In this document: positions 17,857 through 25,979 of the stretch, piece by piece
Position numbering within the stretch: position 1 is the first letter of the stretch
Layout of the letters: each line of letters opens with the position of its first letter
Assembly: GCA_902592965.1 (NCBI GenBank)
Contig: CACJGL010000002.1
Location: 45,067-109,066 of the forward strand
DNA length: 64,000 nucleotides
Origin: an uncultured Pelagibacteraceae bacterium
Lineage (GTDB): Bacteria > Pseudomonadota > Alphaproteobacteria > Pelagibacterales > Pelagibacteraceae
Direction: 5' to 3'
Position numbers and translations under genes: made by a program
Notes under the pieces: generated by a model
Databases searched by the model: none
Seen by the model: the letters and a program-made list of their open reading frames with translations, nothing else
Told to the model about the DNA's origin: nothing

Positions 17857-18642
17857 ATGAGTATAGATTTAAAAAACAAAAGAATAGTTATATCTGCTGG
17901 AGGTTCAGGGATAGGCTGGAGTTCGGCAAAAATATTTTTAGAGAAAGGTGCAACAGTATATCTTTGTGATATCAATGCCACTTTTCTTAACAAATGCAAA
18001 AAGCATAAACTAAATAATAAAAAATTATTTGTTTTTCAATGTGATGCCTCAGACGAGAACCAGGTAAAGAATTTTTTTACCAAAGTATTAAAAAAAACAA
18101 AAAAAATTGATGCTCTTATTAATAATGTTGGAATTGCAGGGCCAACTGGAACACTTGAAAAATTAAAAAGTAAAGATTGGGAAAATACTTTAAAGGTGAA
18201 TGTTATTAGCCATTTTTATTTTTCAAAGTATTCAATTCCAATGCTTAAAAAAAATAAAGGCGGAGCAATAATAAATTTATCATCAACTGCAGGTATATTT
18301 GGATTTCCATTAAGATCTCCTTACTGTGCAAGTAAGTGGGCAGTTGTTGGTATAACTAAAACATTGGCAATGGAACTAGGAAAATTTAAAATTAGAGTAA
18401 ATGCTATTTGTCCAGGAACAATTAAAGGAGATAGAATGGGAAGAGTCATAAGAGATAAATCTAAATTTTTAAATGTTTCAAAAAAATTAATAGAAAAAGA
18501 ATTTGTTTCAATGACATCAATGAATACTTGGGTATACGAAGAAGACATTGGAAAAATTTGTAGCTTTCTAATTTCTAATGATGCTCCAAGAATATCTGGG
18601 CAAGTAATTGCCGTAGATGGCAATACTTTGAGAATGCACTAA
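17857..18642 (+). CDS. Short-chain dehydrogenase/reductase
   Basis: A 261-residue classical SDR. The cofactor loop is SAGGSGIG (13-20), slightly unlike the usual TGxxxGIG; NNVGIAG and the catalytic Ser-Tyr-Lys set (LSSTAG, then YCASK) follow. The C-terminal PGTIKGDR and SGQVIAVDG are typical. It oxidises or reduces a small alcohol or ketone with NAD(P)(H). Position directly after the orphan ProV ATPase suggests a substrate related to quaternary ammonium uptake, but this is inference; generic 3-oxoacyl reductase activity is possible. Confidence 0.85.
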   Translation: MSIDLKNKRIVISAGGSGIGWSSAKIFLEKGATVYLCDINATFLNKCKKHKLNNKKLFVFQCDASDENQVKNFFTKVLKKTKKIDALINNVGIAGPTGTLEKLKSKDWENTLKVNVISHFYFSKYSIPMLKKNKGGAIINLSSTAGIFGFPLRSPYCASKWAVVGITKTLAMELGKFKIRVNAICPGTIKGDRMGRVIRDKSKFLNVSKKLIEKEFVSMTSMNTWVYEEDIGKICSFLISNDAPRISGQVIAVDGNTLRMH

Positions 18643-18645
18643 CAA

Positions 18646-19059
18646 CTAAACTTTAATATTTTTTTCATTTATTTCCATAAATGGGAAATGAGACTCTTTA
18701 AAATGTATATTTTCTGCTTTTTTTAAAAAACTGATATCATCCAGTAAACCTGCATATAAATAGTATTTCTTGTACTTTTCCACATAAGTCAAAATTGGTG
18801 CTGCGCACTTTCCGCAAAAATGTTTTTTTATTTTATTACCACTGCCTCCTTCGTGTTCATAAATTTTCAATTTTGATTTATCTATATCTATTGCTCCGTT
18901 TCTAAGCAGTATTATTGTCATCATTCCGCCTATTTTTTTTCTACAATCAATGCAATGACAATTGAAAACTAAAGGAACTTCATCAAGCTTGACGTTAAAA
19001 GTTATATTTCCACAGATACATCCGCCAGTTTTATTTATAAAAATTTTTTCTTTCATCAA
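18646..19059 (-). CDS. GFA-domain (glutathione-dependent formaldehyde-activating type) zinc protein
   Basis: A 137-residue single GFA/CENP-V fold. The zinc cysteine pattern is visible: GGCICG near 13-18, CHCIDC near 35-40, and HFCGKC near 81-86. Gfa catalyses or assists condensation of formaldehyde with glutathione in some bacteria, but many family members have unknown roles. Its start overlaps the carnitine dehydrogenase stop by four bases, so it belongs to the carnitine operon. Formaldehyde from later N-demethylation would give it a reason to be there. Confidence 0.8.
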   Translation of the reverse strand: MMKEKIFINKTGGCICGNITFNVKLDEVPLVFNCHCIDCRKKIGGMMTIILLRNGAIDIDKSKLKIYEHEGGSGNKIKKHFCGKCAAPILTYVEKYKKYYLYAGLLDDISFLKKAENIHFKESHFPFMEINEKNIKV

Positions 19060-19997
19060 TTTCTAATTTTATTCTCGTATTTTTTTCTAATTTTTAAGAC
19101 ATCAACTAAATATTGGTCCCTAATATTTGAAAGCATATTAATTGATTTACCCTTAGCTTGTTTTTTTGTGCCTGATATAAGTTTATTAGATAATTTATTT
19201 GTTAATTTTGGAGCTTTTAATTTTGTCCAAGGTAATTTTAAAGCTGGACCAAATTGCTTTAACATATGTTTCATTCCTTCATTACCTCCTGCAAGATGAA
19301 AGGTTAAAAAGGTGCCCATTATTGAGTATCTAAGACCTGGTCCATCTTCTATTGCACGATCTAATTCTTGAGTTGTTGCATAATTTTCGTTAATTATATG
19401 CAAACCTTCTCTCCACAATGCTTCTTGGAGTCTATCTGAGAGATAACCTGGTAATTCTTTTTTAAGCATAATTGGCTTCATTGAGATTGATTTGTAATAT
19501 TTATTTGCATCTAAAAGAAACTTTTTTGTGGTTTTTTTTCCAGGAACTATTTCAACTGCTGGCAACAAATATGCTGGATTAAATGGATGCCCAATTATGC
19601 CTCTTTGTGGATTTTCACTCTTAGAAAAAATTTTAGAGGGTAAAAGTCCTGAGGAGCTTGAGGAAATAATTATATCCGATTTTACATATTTTGAAATTTT
19701 GTGTATCAAATCGGTTTTAACTTTATAATTTTCTAATACACTTTCTTGAACAAAATCGACATTTACAAGAGCTTTTTCAAGTGAATTAAAAAATTTTAAA
19801 TTTTTAATTAAAATTTTTTTTCCAAAAAGTTTTTTTATACTTTTTGAAGTTCTTTTTATCTCTTTTAAAACATAACTTTTAAGATTTTTATTTTGATCAT
19901 ATGCATGAACGATTTTATTGTGTGCTAAATTTCTTATTATCCATCCAGTCCCTATCACACCGGTTCCAACAATTCCCACAGTTTTAATTTTTGACAT
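19056..19997 (-). CDS. lcdH: L-carnitine dehydrogenase
   Basis: A 313-residue member of the 3-hydroxyacyl-CoA dehydrogenase superfamily that oxidises L-carnitine to 3-dehydrocarnitine with NAD+. The Rossmann loop is GIVGTGVIGTGW at 8-19. The stretch GHPFNPAYLLPAVEIVP and the late segment GPALKLPWTKL are strongly reminiscent of carnitine dehydrogenases rather than fatty-acid enzymes. It carries only the dehydrogenase part; the C-terminal thioesterase fused in rhizobial versions is absent, and a separate thioesterase is encoded at 21807. It overlaps the BKACE gene by one base. Confidence 0.87.
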   Translation of the reverse strand: MSKIKTVGIVGTGVIGTGWIIRNLAHNKIVHAYDQNKNLKSYVLKEIKRTSKSIKKLFGKKILIKNLKFFNSLEKALVNVDFVQESVLENYKVKTDLIHKISKYVKSDIIISSSSSGLLPSKIFSKSENPQRGIIGHPFNPAYLLPAVEIVPGKKTTKKFLLDANKYYKSISMKPIMLKKELPGYLSDRLQEALWREGLHIINENYATTQELDRAIEDGPGLRYSIMGTFLTFHLAGGNEGMKHMLKQFGPALKLPWTKLKAPKLTNKLSNKLISGTKKQAKGKSINMLSNIRDQYLVDVLKIRKKYENKIRN

Positions 19998-20884
19998 TAC
20001 TTGTGTTTTACAAGTTTTAATTTTTCTCTTGTTTCTGAAGGTGACATAATCTCTACACCAAGATCTGTAACTATTCTTATAGCTTTCTCAACTAATTGAG
20101 GATTTGTTGCTAATTTACCTCTAGATAAATATAAATTATCCTCTAATCCAACTCTTGGGTTACCTCCCATTACTACAGTTTGTGCAACATATGGCATTTC
20201 ATTTTTAGATATTGCAAAACCTGACCATATGCCTTCTTTGGGCATTATATCTTTCATTGCTTGCATAGCCAATGGTGTTGCGGGTGCTCCCCACGGAATT
20301 CCTAAACACATTTGAAAAAGAGGTGGATCACTTAACAATCCCTCTTTATATAACTGAGCTCCAAACCACATATTTCCCAAATCAAAAGCTTCTATTTCAG
20401 GTTTAACTTTTATTTCCATTAGCTTTTTTGCAGCTTTTCTCAAATCGTTAGGTGTATTAACTGTAATAACAGAACTGTCTCCAAAATTTAATGTACCACA
20501 ATCAAGTGTACATATTTCTGGAAGAAATTGTTCAGCATTCGCAATTCTCTCCATTACATTTGCCATGTCTGTCATCGGACCAAATTCTAAAGGGTTTTTG
20601 CCTTGGCCTATATCTAAATCACCACCCATTCCTGTTGTAAGATTAAGAATAACATCAGTTTCAGATGATCTTACTCTATCAACTACTTCTTTATAAAGCT
20701 CGAGTCTTCTACTTGGAGTTCCATCTTCCTCTCTAACATGAATATGAGCAATCGCAGCACCAGCTTTTGCAGACTCTATTGCTGCTTTTGCAATTTGTTC
20801 TGGAGTTTTGGGCAAATCAGGATGTTTGCTTGCTGTATCACCAGATCCTGTAACTGCGCATGAGATGAAGACTTTATTGTTCAT
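19997..20884 (-). CDS. Beta-keto acid cleavage enzyme (BKACE), probably 3-dehydrocarnitine cleaving
   Basis: A 295-residue zinc TIM-barrel enzyme (DUF849 family). BKACEs condense a beta-keto acid with acetyl-CoA to give acetoacetate and a new CoA ester; with 3-dehydrocarnitine the product is betainyl-CoA. Visible signs are CAVTGSGDT at the N-terminus, the metal pair His47 and His49 in AHIHVR, LNLTTGMGG, and a C-terminal GLEDNLYLSRG. Overlap with the carnitine dehydrogenase gene supports the substrate assignment. It is first in a minus-strand operon and divergent from the lyase gene across 57 bases. Confidence 0.87.
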   Translation of the reverse strand: MNNKVFISCAVTGSGDTASKHPDLPKTPEQIAKAAIESAKAGAAIAHIHVREEDGTPSRRLELYKEVVDRVRSSETDVILNLTTGMGGDLDIGQGKNPLEFGPMTDMANVMERIANAEQFLPEICTLDCGTLNFGDSSVITVNTPNDLRKAAKKLMEIKVKPEIEAFDLGNMWFGAQLYKEGLLSDPPLFQMCLGIPWGAPATPLAMQAMKDIMPKEGIWSGFAISKNEMPYVAQTVVMGGNPRVGLEDNLYLSRGKLATNPQLVEKAIRIVTDLGVEIMSPSETREKLKLVKHK

Positions 20885-20941
20885 TTTTATTTATAGAAAA
20901 ATATAATATCATATCATTAATAATTATAGGAAATAAAATTA

Positions 20942-21802
20942 ATGGACTTAAATAAACTAAGAGTAAGACGTAGTTTTATATTTACCCCAGGTCTTCAACC
21001 AGAAATGTTTCCAAAAGCCTTGGCTTCAGGTGCTGATATGGTTTGTATTGAATTAGAAGATGGAATAGCCATGAAAGATAAAGATGAAGCAAGAAATAAT
21101 ACTATTGATGCATTAAAGTCACTAGAAGTAAAAAATGATGTTGAATTAGTTGTTAGATTAAATTGTCAAAGAACCAAACATGGACTTCTAGACTTAGAAG
21201 CTATTGCTTCAAATAAACTAAAAGTTAAAGCTATCATGTTGCCTAAAGTTAAAACGCCTGACGAAATTACATTTATTGATGACATGCTTACTGATTGTGG
21301 TTTAGATACTGATCTTCATGTTATAATGGAAACTAATCAAGCTCTTGAAAGTATTTATGATATTGCACATTCTAGCGATAGAATAGTTGCTCTTTATTTC
21401 GGAGGAGAAGATATGGCAGCAGAATTAAGAGTGGAAAACAAATTAGAGAATTTAGTTTATGCAAGATCAAGATTGGTTCATGCTGGTGCAAGTAAAGGAG
21501 TTGATGTTATTGATGTTCCGTATTTAAATCTTGAAAATATGGAAGGGATGAAAAAAGAAGCGCAGTTTGTTAAAAACTTAGGTTTTACTGGAAAAGGATC
21601 TATTCATCCAAAACAAATAAGTATTTTAAATGAAATTTTTACTCCATCAGAAGAAGAAATAAGTAAGGCTAAAAAAATTATGGATCAATTTAAAAAAGCT
21701 AATACAGGTTTGGTTGTAATTGATGGCAAATTAATAGAAAGACCAGTTTTACGAGAGATGCAAAGAAAATTGTTAGTAGCAAATAAAATAAATAAAAGCT
21801 GA
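20942..21802 (+). CDS. HpcH/HpaI aldolase / citrate-lyase beta-type CoA ester lyase
   Basis: A 286-residue CitE-like TIM barrel. Typical stretches are RRSFIFTPG near the start, an acidic metal-binding IELEDG around residue 40, YFGGEDMA with a second acidic ligand, and GKGSIHPKQI. Relatives cleave citramalyl-CoA, malyl-CoA or related 3-hydroxyacyl-CoAs, or hydrolyse malyl-CoA. It heads a plus-strand operon with the thioesterase, the HD oxygenase and a GMC oxidoreductase. The standard carnitine-to-betaine route needs no such lyase, so its role here is unclear. Confidence 0.85.
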   Translation: MDLNKLRVRRSFIFTPGLQPEMFPKALASGADMVCIELEDGIAMKDKDEARNNTIDALKSLEVKNDVELVVRLNCQRTKHGLLDLEAIASNKLKVKAIMLPKVKTPDEITFIDDMLTDCGLDTDLHVIMETNQALESIYDIAHSSDRIVALYFGGEDMAAELRVENKLENLVYARSRLVHAGASKGVDVIDVPYLNLENMEGMKKEAQFVKNLGFTGKGSIHPKQISILNEIFTPSEEEISKAKKIMDQFKKANTGLVVIDGKLIERPVLREMQRKLLVANKINKS

Positions 21803-21806
21803 TAAA

Positions 21807-22274
21807 ATGTCATTTCATTTGGCTTCGAGAAAAATAATTAAAGATTGGACAGATTATAATGAGCATATGAACATGGCTTATTATGTTTTAATTTTTGATG
21901 AAGCTTGGGAGACGATGCTTAATAAATTTGAAATGGGTGGAGCTAAAGCACAAATTAATAAAAGAAGCACTATGGTGGTTGAAACAAGAACAACTTATAA
22001 CAACGAAGTTAAAGAGAATGAAGAAGTAGATGTTTATTGCACTTTTTTTGATCATGATAAAAAAAGATTACATTTAAAATGTGAAATGATTGAAAAAAAA
22101 ACAAAAAAACTTGCCGCAACAACAGAAAGTCTCTCTCTTTATATTGATCTAGATAAAAGAAAAGTTACAGAATTTGAAGAAGACAAAATAAAAATTATGG
22201 ATGATTTTATTAATGAGAATAAAAATAATTTTAAAACTGATAATCTTGTACTTACAGGTAAATTAAAAAAATAA
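21807..22274 (+). CDS. Hotdog-fold thioesterase, probably betainyl-CoA thioesterase
   Basis: A 155-residue 4HBT-type hotdog thioesterase. The DWTDYNEHMNMAYY segment (about residues 13-26) is the usual catalytic helix region, with Asp or Asn/His near 15-20. In carnitine breakdown betainyl-CoA must be hydrolysed to glycine betaine and CoA; in rhizobia this domain is fused to the dehydrogenase. Here a free-standing version lies opposite the BKACE-dehydrogenase operon, which makes betainyl-CoA the best guess. Spacing is 4 bases from the lyase and zero bases to the HD gene. Confidence 0.78.
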   Translation: MSFHLASRKIIKDWTDYNEHMNMAYYVLIFDEAWETMLNKFEMGGAKAQINKRSTMVVETRTTYNNEVKENEEVDVYCTFFDHDKKRLHLKCEMIEKKTKKLAATTESLSLYIDLDKRKVTEFEEDKIKIMDDFINENKNNFKTDNLVLTGKLKK

Positions 22275-22811
22275 ATGCAAATTGTAGAAGAAATTATTTA
22301 TAATTTTGAAAATAATAAATCTTTATATATAGGTGAAAATATAACGATAGCAGATCACATGATTCAATCTGCAATGCTTGCGGAAAAGTCTAAATGTGAC
22401 GATGATCTAATATGTTCTTGCTTACTTCATGATTATGGACATTTTGTTATCGATGATCCAGATAAATTAGTAGAAAATAATAAAGATGGTGAACATGAGG
22501 TAATTGGATACAAATTTCTAAAAAAATATTTTAGCAATAAAGTTGTAAACCCGATTAAATATCATGTTTTAGCCAAGCGATATTTAGCAAGAGACAAAAG
22601 GTATTATAACAAATTGTCTAAAGCATCGAAGATTAGTCTAAAACTTCAAGGGGGAGTTTTAAATGATAAAGAGTGTGAAGATTTTGAAAACAAAGATTAT
22701 TTCAAAAGTTCCATACTTCTCAGAAAATTTGATGAAGCATCAAAAAAAGTTGGTATTAAAATGAAAAATATTAATCAATACAAAGAATTATTAAAATTAA
22801 AATTAAAATGA
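22275..22811 (+). CDS. HD-domain mixed-valent diiron oxygenase of the PhnZ/TmpB type
   Basis: A 178-residue single HD domain, about the length of PhnZ. Candidate diiron ligands are His28, His52-Asp53 (LLHDYGH), His74 (GEHEV), His97 (YHVLAKRYL) and Asp153 (KFDEA). The second-shell set known from PhnZ is also seen: Tyr18 and Glu21 (YIGE), His56, Lys101, and a LQGG motif at 124-127. These features point to oxidative C-P cleavage rather than ordinary phosphohydrolase action. TmpB converts hydroxylated trimethylaminoethylphosphonate to glycine betaine and phosphate, which fits the setting. It starts right at the thioesterase stop and overlaps the GMC gene by four bases. Confidence 0.78.
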   Translation: MQIVEEIIYNFENNKSLYIGENITIADHMIQSAMLAEKSKCDDDLICSCLLHDYGHFVIDDPDKLVENNKDGEHEVIGYKFLKKYFSNKVVNPIKYHVLAKRYLARDKRYYNKLSKASKISLKLQGGVLNDKECEDFENKDYFKSSILLRKFDEASKKVGIKMKNINQYKELLKLKLK

Positions 22812-24388
22812 ATTTTGATTATATAATAATCGGTGCTGGCACAGCAGGTTGTGTTCTTGCAAATAGACTAAGCGAAAATGGTAAATTTAAAGTTGCTTTA
22901 TTTGAAGCGGGTGGATCTAGTGATATTTGGAAGGTTAATATGCCTTTGGCAATTTTGTATGCAATGCATGATCCAAAATATAATTATAAATATTATTCGG
23001 AACCAGAACCCAATTTAAATAATAGGAGATTATTTTGCCCAAGAGGAAAAATGATAGGTGGTTGTTCTGCACATAATGGGATGGTTTACGTTCGAGGAAA
23101 CAAAAATGATTATGAAAGATGGGCTTCATTTGGTCTAAAATCATGGTCTTATGAAAATGTTTTACCATTTTTTAAAAAAATTGAGACATGGTCTGAAGGA
23201 GAGAATAAATTCAGAGGTGGGAAAGGAATTTTACCAGTAAATCAATCCAAAAACAAAAATCCATTGTTTAGTGCTTTTATTAATGCTTCTGTCGAAGCAG
23301 GATATAAAAAAAATGATGACATGAACGGAGAAGATCAAGAGGGATTTGGAATGTATGACATTACAATTCATAAAGGACAAAGAGCTAGCGCATCTAAATA
23401 TTATCTAGAACCCGCAAGAAAAAGAAAAAATTTAAAAGTCTTTACAAATTCGTTTGCTGAAAGAATTATTTTTGAAGGAAAGAAAGCAGTCGGAATAGAG
23501 GTAAATATTAAAAATAAAGTTACAAAAGTTTATGCAAATAAAGAAGTTGTTTTAAGTGGAGGTTCAATCAATTCACCACAACTATTGATGTTATCAGGTG
23601 TTGGGCCTGAAAAAGATTTAAAAGATAAAGGGATTAATGTTATTCACTCTTTAGAAGGAGTGGGTCAAAATTTACAAGATCACTTAGAAACCTACATTCA
23701 GCAAGAATGCAAAACTAAAGATACGCTCTATTCTTACGTTAACAAAATAAATATGCTTAAAATTGGTATTCAATGGTTTCTTTCAAAAAGTGGTCCATGT
23801 TCTACTTCATTTTTAGAAGCAGGTGGTTTCTGCAAATCTTCAGAAGACAAAAGCTATCCAAATATTCAATTTCATTTTTTTCCGGCATTTGTAATCGATC
23901 ATGGATTAGTTGATCCTGACAGACATGGTTATCAATTACACGCAAGTTTGAATCAACCCAAAAGTAGAGGACATATTAAATTAAATAGTTCAAATCCATA
24001 CGATTACCCTAAAATTCAATTTAATTATTTAGAAGATGAATATGATTTAAAAGAAACAATTAAGTGTGTTCGTGTAGCTAGGAAAATTTTAAGTCAAGAC
24101 TCAATGAAACCATACGCTGGAAAAGAAATAGGACCAGGTGAAAGTGCAGCCGATGATGAACAAATTACTGAGTATATTAGATCAAAAGCCGAAACAGCTT
24201 ATCATCCATCCTGTACATTAAAAATGGGTGTGGACAGAATGGCGGTCGTTGACGAAAAATTGAAAGTTCATGGTTTGGAAAATTTAAGAATTGCAGATGC
24301 TTCTGTTATGCCAGAGATTACAAGTGGTAATTTAAATGCACCAACTTTAATGATAGGTGAAAGAGCAGCTGACTTTATCCTTAATTAG
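22808..24388 (+). CDS. GMC-family FAD oxidoreductase, choline dehydrogenase-like
   Basis: A 526-residue GMC oxidoreductase. The FAD-binding IIIGAGTAGCVLANRL is at the N-terminus, the GMC signature region around RGKMIGGCSAHNGMVYVRG (residues about 78-95), and the catalytic histidine in AYHPSCTLKMG near the C-terminus, followed by SGNLNAPTLMIGERA. BetA, which oxidises choline to betaine aldehyde, is a close relative in layout, and choline would fit this cluster. Other alcohols are equally possible from sequence alone. It overlaps the HD oxygenase gene (ATGA) and ends overlapping a convergent GFA gene by 8 bases. Confidence 0.85.
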   Translation: MNFDYIIIGAGTAGCVLANRLSENGKFKVALFEAGGSSDIWKVNMPLAILYAMHDPKYNYKYYSEPEPNLNNRRLFCPRGKMIGGCSAHNGMVYVRGNKNDYERWASFGLKSWSYENVLPFFKKIETWSEGENKFRGGKGILPVNQSKNKNPLFSAFINASVEAGYKKNDDMNGEDQEGFGMYDITIHKGQRASASKYYLEPARKRKNLKVFTNSFAERIIFEGKKAVGIEVNIKNKVTKVYANKEVVLSGGSINSPQLLMLSGVGPEKDLKDKGINVIHSLEGVGQNLQDHLETYIQQECKTKDTLYSYVNKINMLKIGIQWFLSKSGPCSTSFLEAGGFCKSSEDKSYPNIQFHFFPAFVIDHGLVDPDRHGYQLHASLNQPKSRGHIKLNSSNPYDYPKIQFNYLEDEYDLKETIKCVRVARKILSQDSMKPYAGKEIGPGESAADDEQITEYIRSKAETAYHPSCTLKMGVDRMAVVDEKLKVHGLENLRIADASVMPEITSGNLNAPTLMIGERAADFILN

Positions 24389-24857
24389 ACTCGAGATATT
24401 CTTTATATCTATCTAAACTTTCTTTAGGCCAAGCAATTTTAGGATCATACATTTCATCATAACAAATATCTTTGTTTACAATATTTATCCATGGATCTTT
24501 ACTTTTAACAAATATGTGTGCTTGAGGCGGAAAAAGCTCTGGATTAGATAAAGTATTTGTTCTAATACTTATCCTTTTAACAGCGAATTCATAGTCAGAA
24601 TAAATGTAAACACCACACTTTTTGCAAAAGTAAACCTTGCAGCTTTTTCCACTTCCTGCAATTAATTTCTTTTCTAAAAGCTCACCTTTGATATCTAATG
24701 AATTTTCAAAAATACTTGTATTAATAACGAAAGATGATCCGGTTATTTTCTTACAATCTTTACAATGACAAGCATGTGTAAATAAAGGCTTAGATTTAAT
24801 AGTATATTCAATTTCTCCACAAATACAGCTTCCAGAAATTGGTTTAAAATCTTCCAT
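24381..24857 (-). CDS. Second GFA-domain zinc protein
   Basis: A 158-residue GFA-domain protein with the same zinc-cysteine plan as the gene at 18646: GSCICG near the start, ACHCKDCKK, and YFCKKCGVYIY. It also has a typical C-terminal extension with IRTNTL and PWINIV. The function is uncertain: formaldehyde-glutathione chemistry in a few members, unknown in most. It is convergent with the GMC gene and divergent from a DMT transporter gene. Two such genes flanking the betaine-forming enzymes suggest a link to methyl-group release. Confidence 0.8.
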   Translation of the reverse strand: MEDFKPISGSCICGEIEYTIKSKPLFTHACHCKDCKKITGSSFVINTSIFENSLDIKGELLEKKLIAGSGKSCKVYFCKKCGVYIYSDYEFAVKRISIRTNTLSNPELFPPQAHIFVKSKDPWINIVNKDICYDEMYDPKIAWPKESLDRYKEYLESN

Positions 24858-24919
24858 AAAAACTTTTTAGATTATCTTATTAATTATGAAGGTTAAAGTT
24901 TTTTTGATATAGGTGCGAT

Positions 24920-25867
24920 ATGCAAACAAACGATAATACAAAAGGTATTTTGTTTATTATGACTGGAATGGCATTTTTTTCCATTCAAGACTCATTAATA
25001 AAGTTTATTTTTGAAGATATTGCATTATTTGAGTTATATTTGGGAAGAACTTTAATACAGGCGACTATTCTCATATCTTTTTTTTTAATAACAAAAAAAA
25101 AATTCACTCTTAAAACTCATTATCCTTTTTTAACTTTAGTAAGGGTTGTTTGTTTCTTCTTTGGATTTGCTTTTTTTTATATTTCTTTAACCTTTATGTC
25201 TTTAGCGATGGTTAGTGCTCTGTTTTTCTCATGTCCTTTCTTTATGTCTATGTTTGCTAAATTTTTCTTAAAAGAACAAATTGGAATTAGAAGATGGAGT
25301 GCAATTGTTGTAGGTTTTATAGGAGTATTAATTGTACTTAATCCAACACTAAAGGAATTTAATTTTTTCAAATTAGCACCTGTCGGATGTGCACTTTGTT
25401 ATGCTTGCTCGATGACAATTACAAAATATACTTCTGAGAAAGATAATATTTATACTCAAATGACTTTGCTTTATATTTTTGCGGTTATTGTAAGTTTAAT
25501 TATTTATCTAGTTAGTGGAGATGGAAAATTTAATAATTTTTCTGATCCTACCTTACAATTTATTGTTAGAGAATGGTTTACTAACCCTTCAGCTTCATGG
25601 CCTTATGTTTTTGTAATGGGAGTGGTTGCTTCTATATCTTTCTTTTGTGTCTTTTCAGCTTATAGTATTGCTTCACCTTCAATTGTATCTTTGTTTGAAT
25701 ATTCTTATATAATTTTTGCTATGATTGCGGGATATATATTATTTGAAACAATACCTGAACCAAGAACGTTTCTTGGGGCAGCTATTATTATTTCTGCAGG
25801 AGTGTATATTTACTTTAGAGAAAAAGTCAGAGGTCAAATGATTGCGACAGACACTCCTAATAGATAA
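24920..25867 (+). CDS. EamA/DMT-family transporter
   Basis: A 315-residue inner-membrane protein with about ten helices in two EamA repeats. The first repeat closes with KEQIGIRRWSAIVVGFIGVL and the second with a LGAAIIISAGVYIYFRE helix and a polar tail. It is similar in plan to the DMT protein at 10269. It stands alone on the plus strand between a GFA gene and a Liv binding protein, with 112 bases to the latter. The substrate is unknown. Confidence 0.8.
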   Translation: MQTNDNTKGILFIMTGMAFFSIQDSLIKFIFEDIALFELYLGRTLIQATILISFFLITKKKFTLKTHYPFLTLVRVVCFFFGFAFFYISLTFMSLAMVSALFFSCPFFMSMFAKFFLKEQIGIRRWSAIVVGFIGVLIVLNPTLKEFNFFKLAPVGCALCYACSMTITKYTSEKDNIYTQMTLLYIFAVIVSLIIYLVSGDGKFNNFSDPTLQFIVREWFTNPSASWPYVFVMGVVASISFFCVFSAYSIASPSIVSLFEYSYIIFAMIAGYILFETIPEPRTFLGAAIIISAGVYIYFREKVRGQMIATDTPNR

Positions 25868-25954
25868 TTGCTAAAATTATAAGTATTTGTTCGAAAATTG
25901 AGATAATTTTCTCATTGAAATAATAATTTAATAGGATTTAATTTTGATTATATA

Positions 25955-25968
25955 AATTGTTAACAATT
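25955..25968. promoter_or_regulatory. 14-base perfect palindrome at the binding-protein start
   Basis: AATTGTTAACAATT is a perfect inverted repeat that ends where the ribosome binding site (AAAGGGA, 25969-25975) of the Liv binding protein begins. A second 7-base hairpin (GAAAATT/AATTTTC, 25893-25911) lies upstream. A protein bound here could block transcription or translation. No regulator is encoded nearby. Confidence 0.4.
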
Positions 25969-25979
25969 AAAGGGAAAAT

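Noticed and set aside
20885..20941. Known riboswitch (glycine, SAM types) before the carnitine or lyase operons
   Set aside because: The spacer is only 57 bases and AT-rich, too short for these aptamers in either direction; no conserved core was recognised.
22275..22811. Calling the HD protein a nucleotide phosphohydrolase
   Set aside because: The extra Tyr/Glu pair, the ordered histidines and the LQGG motif fit PhnZ/TmpB oxygenases better than phosphohydrolases.
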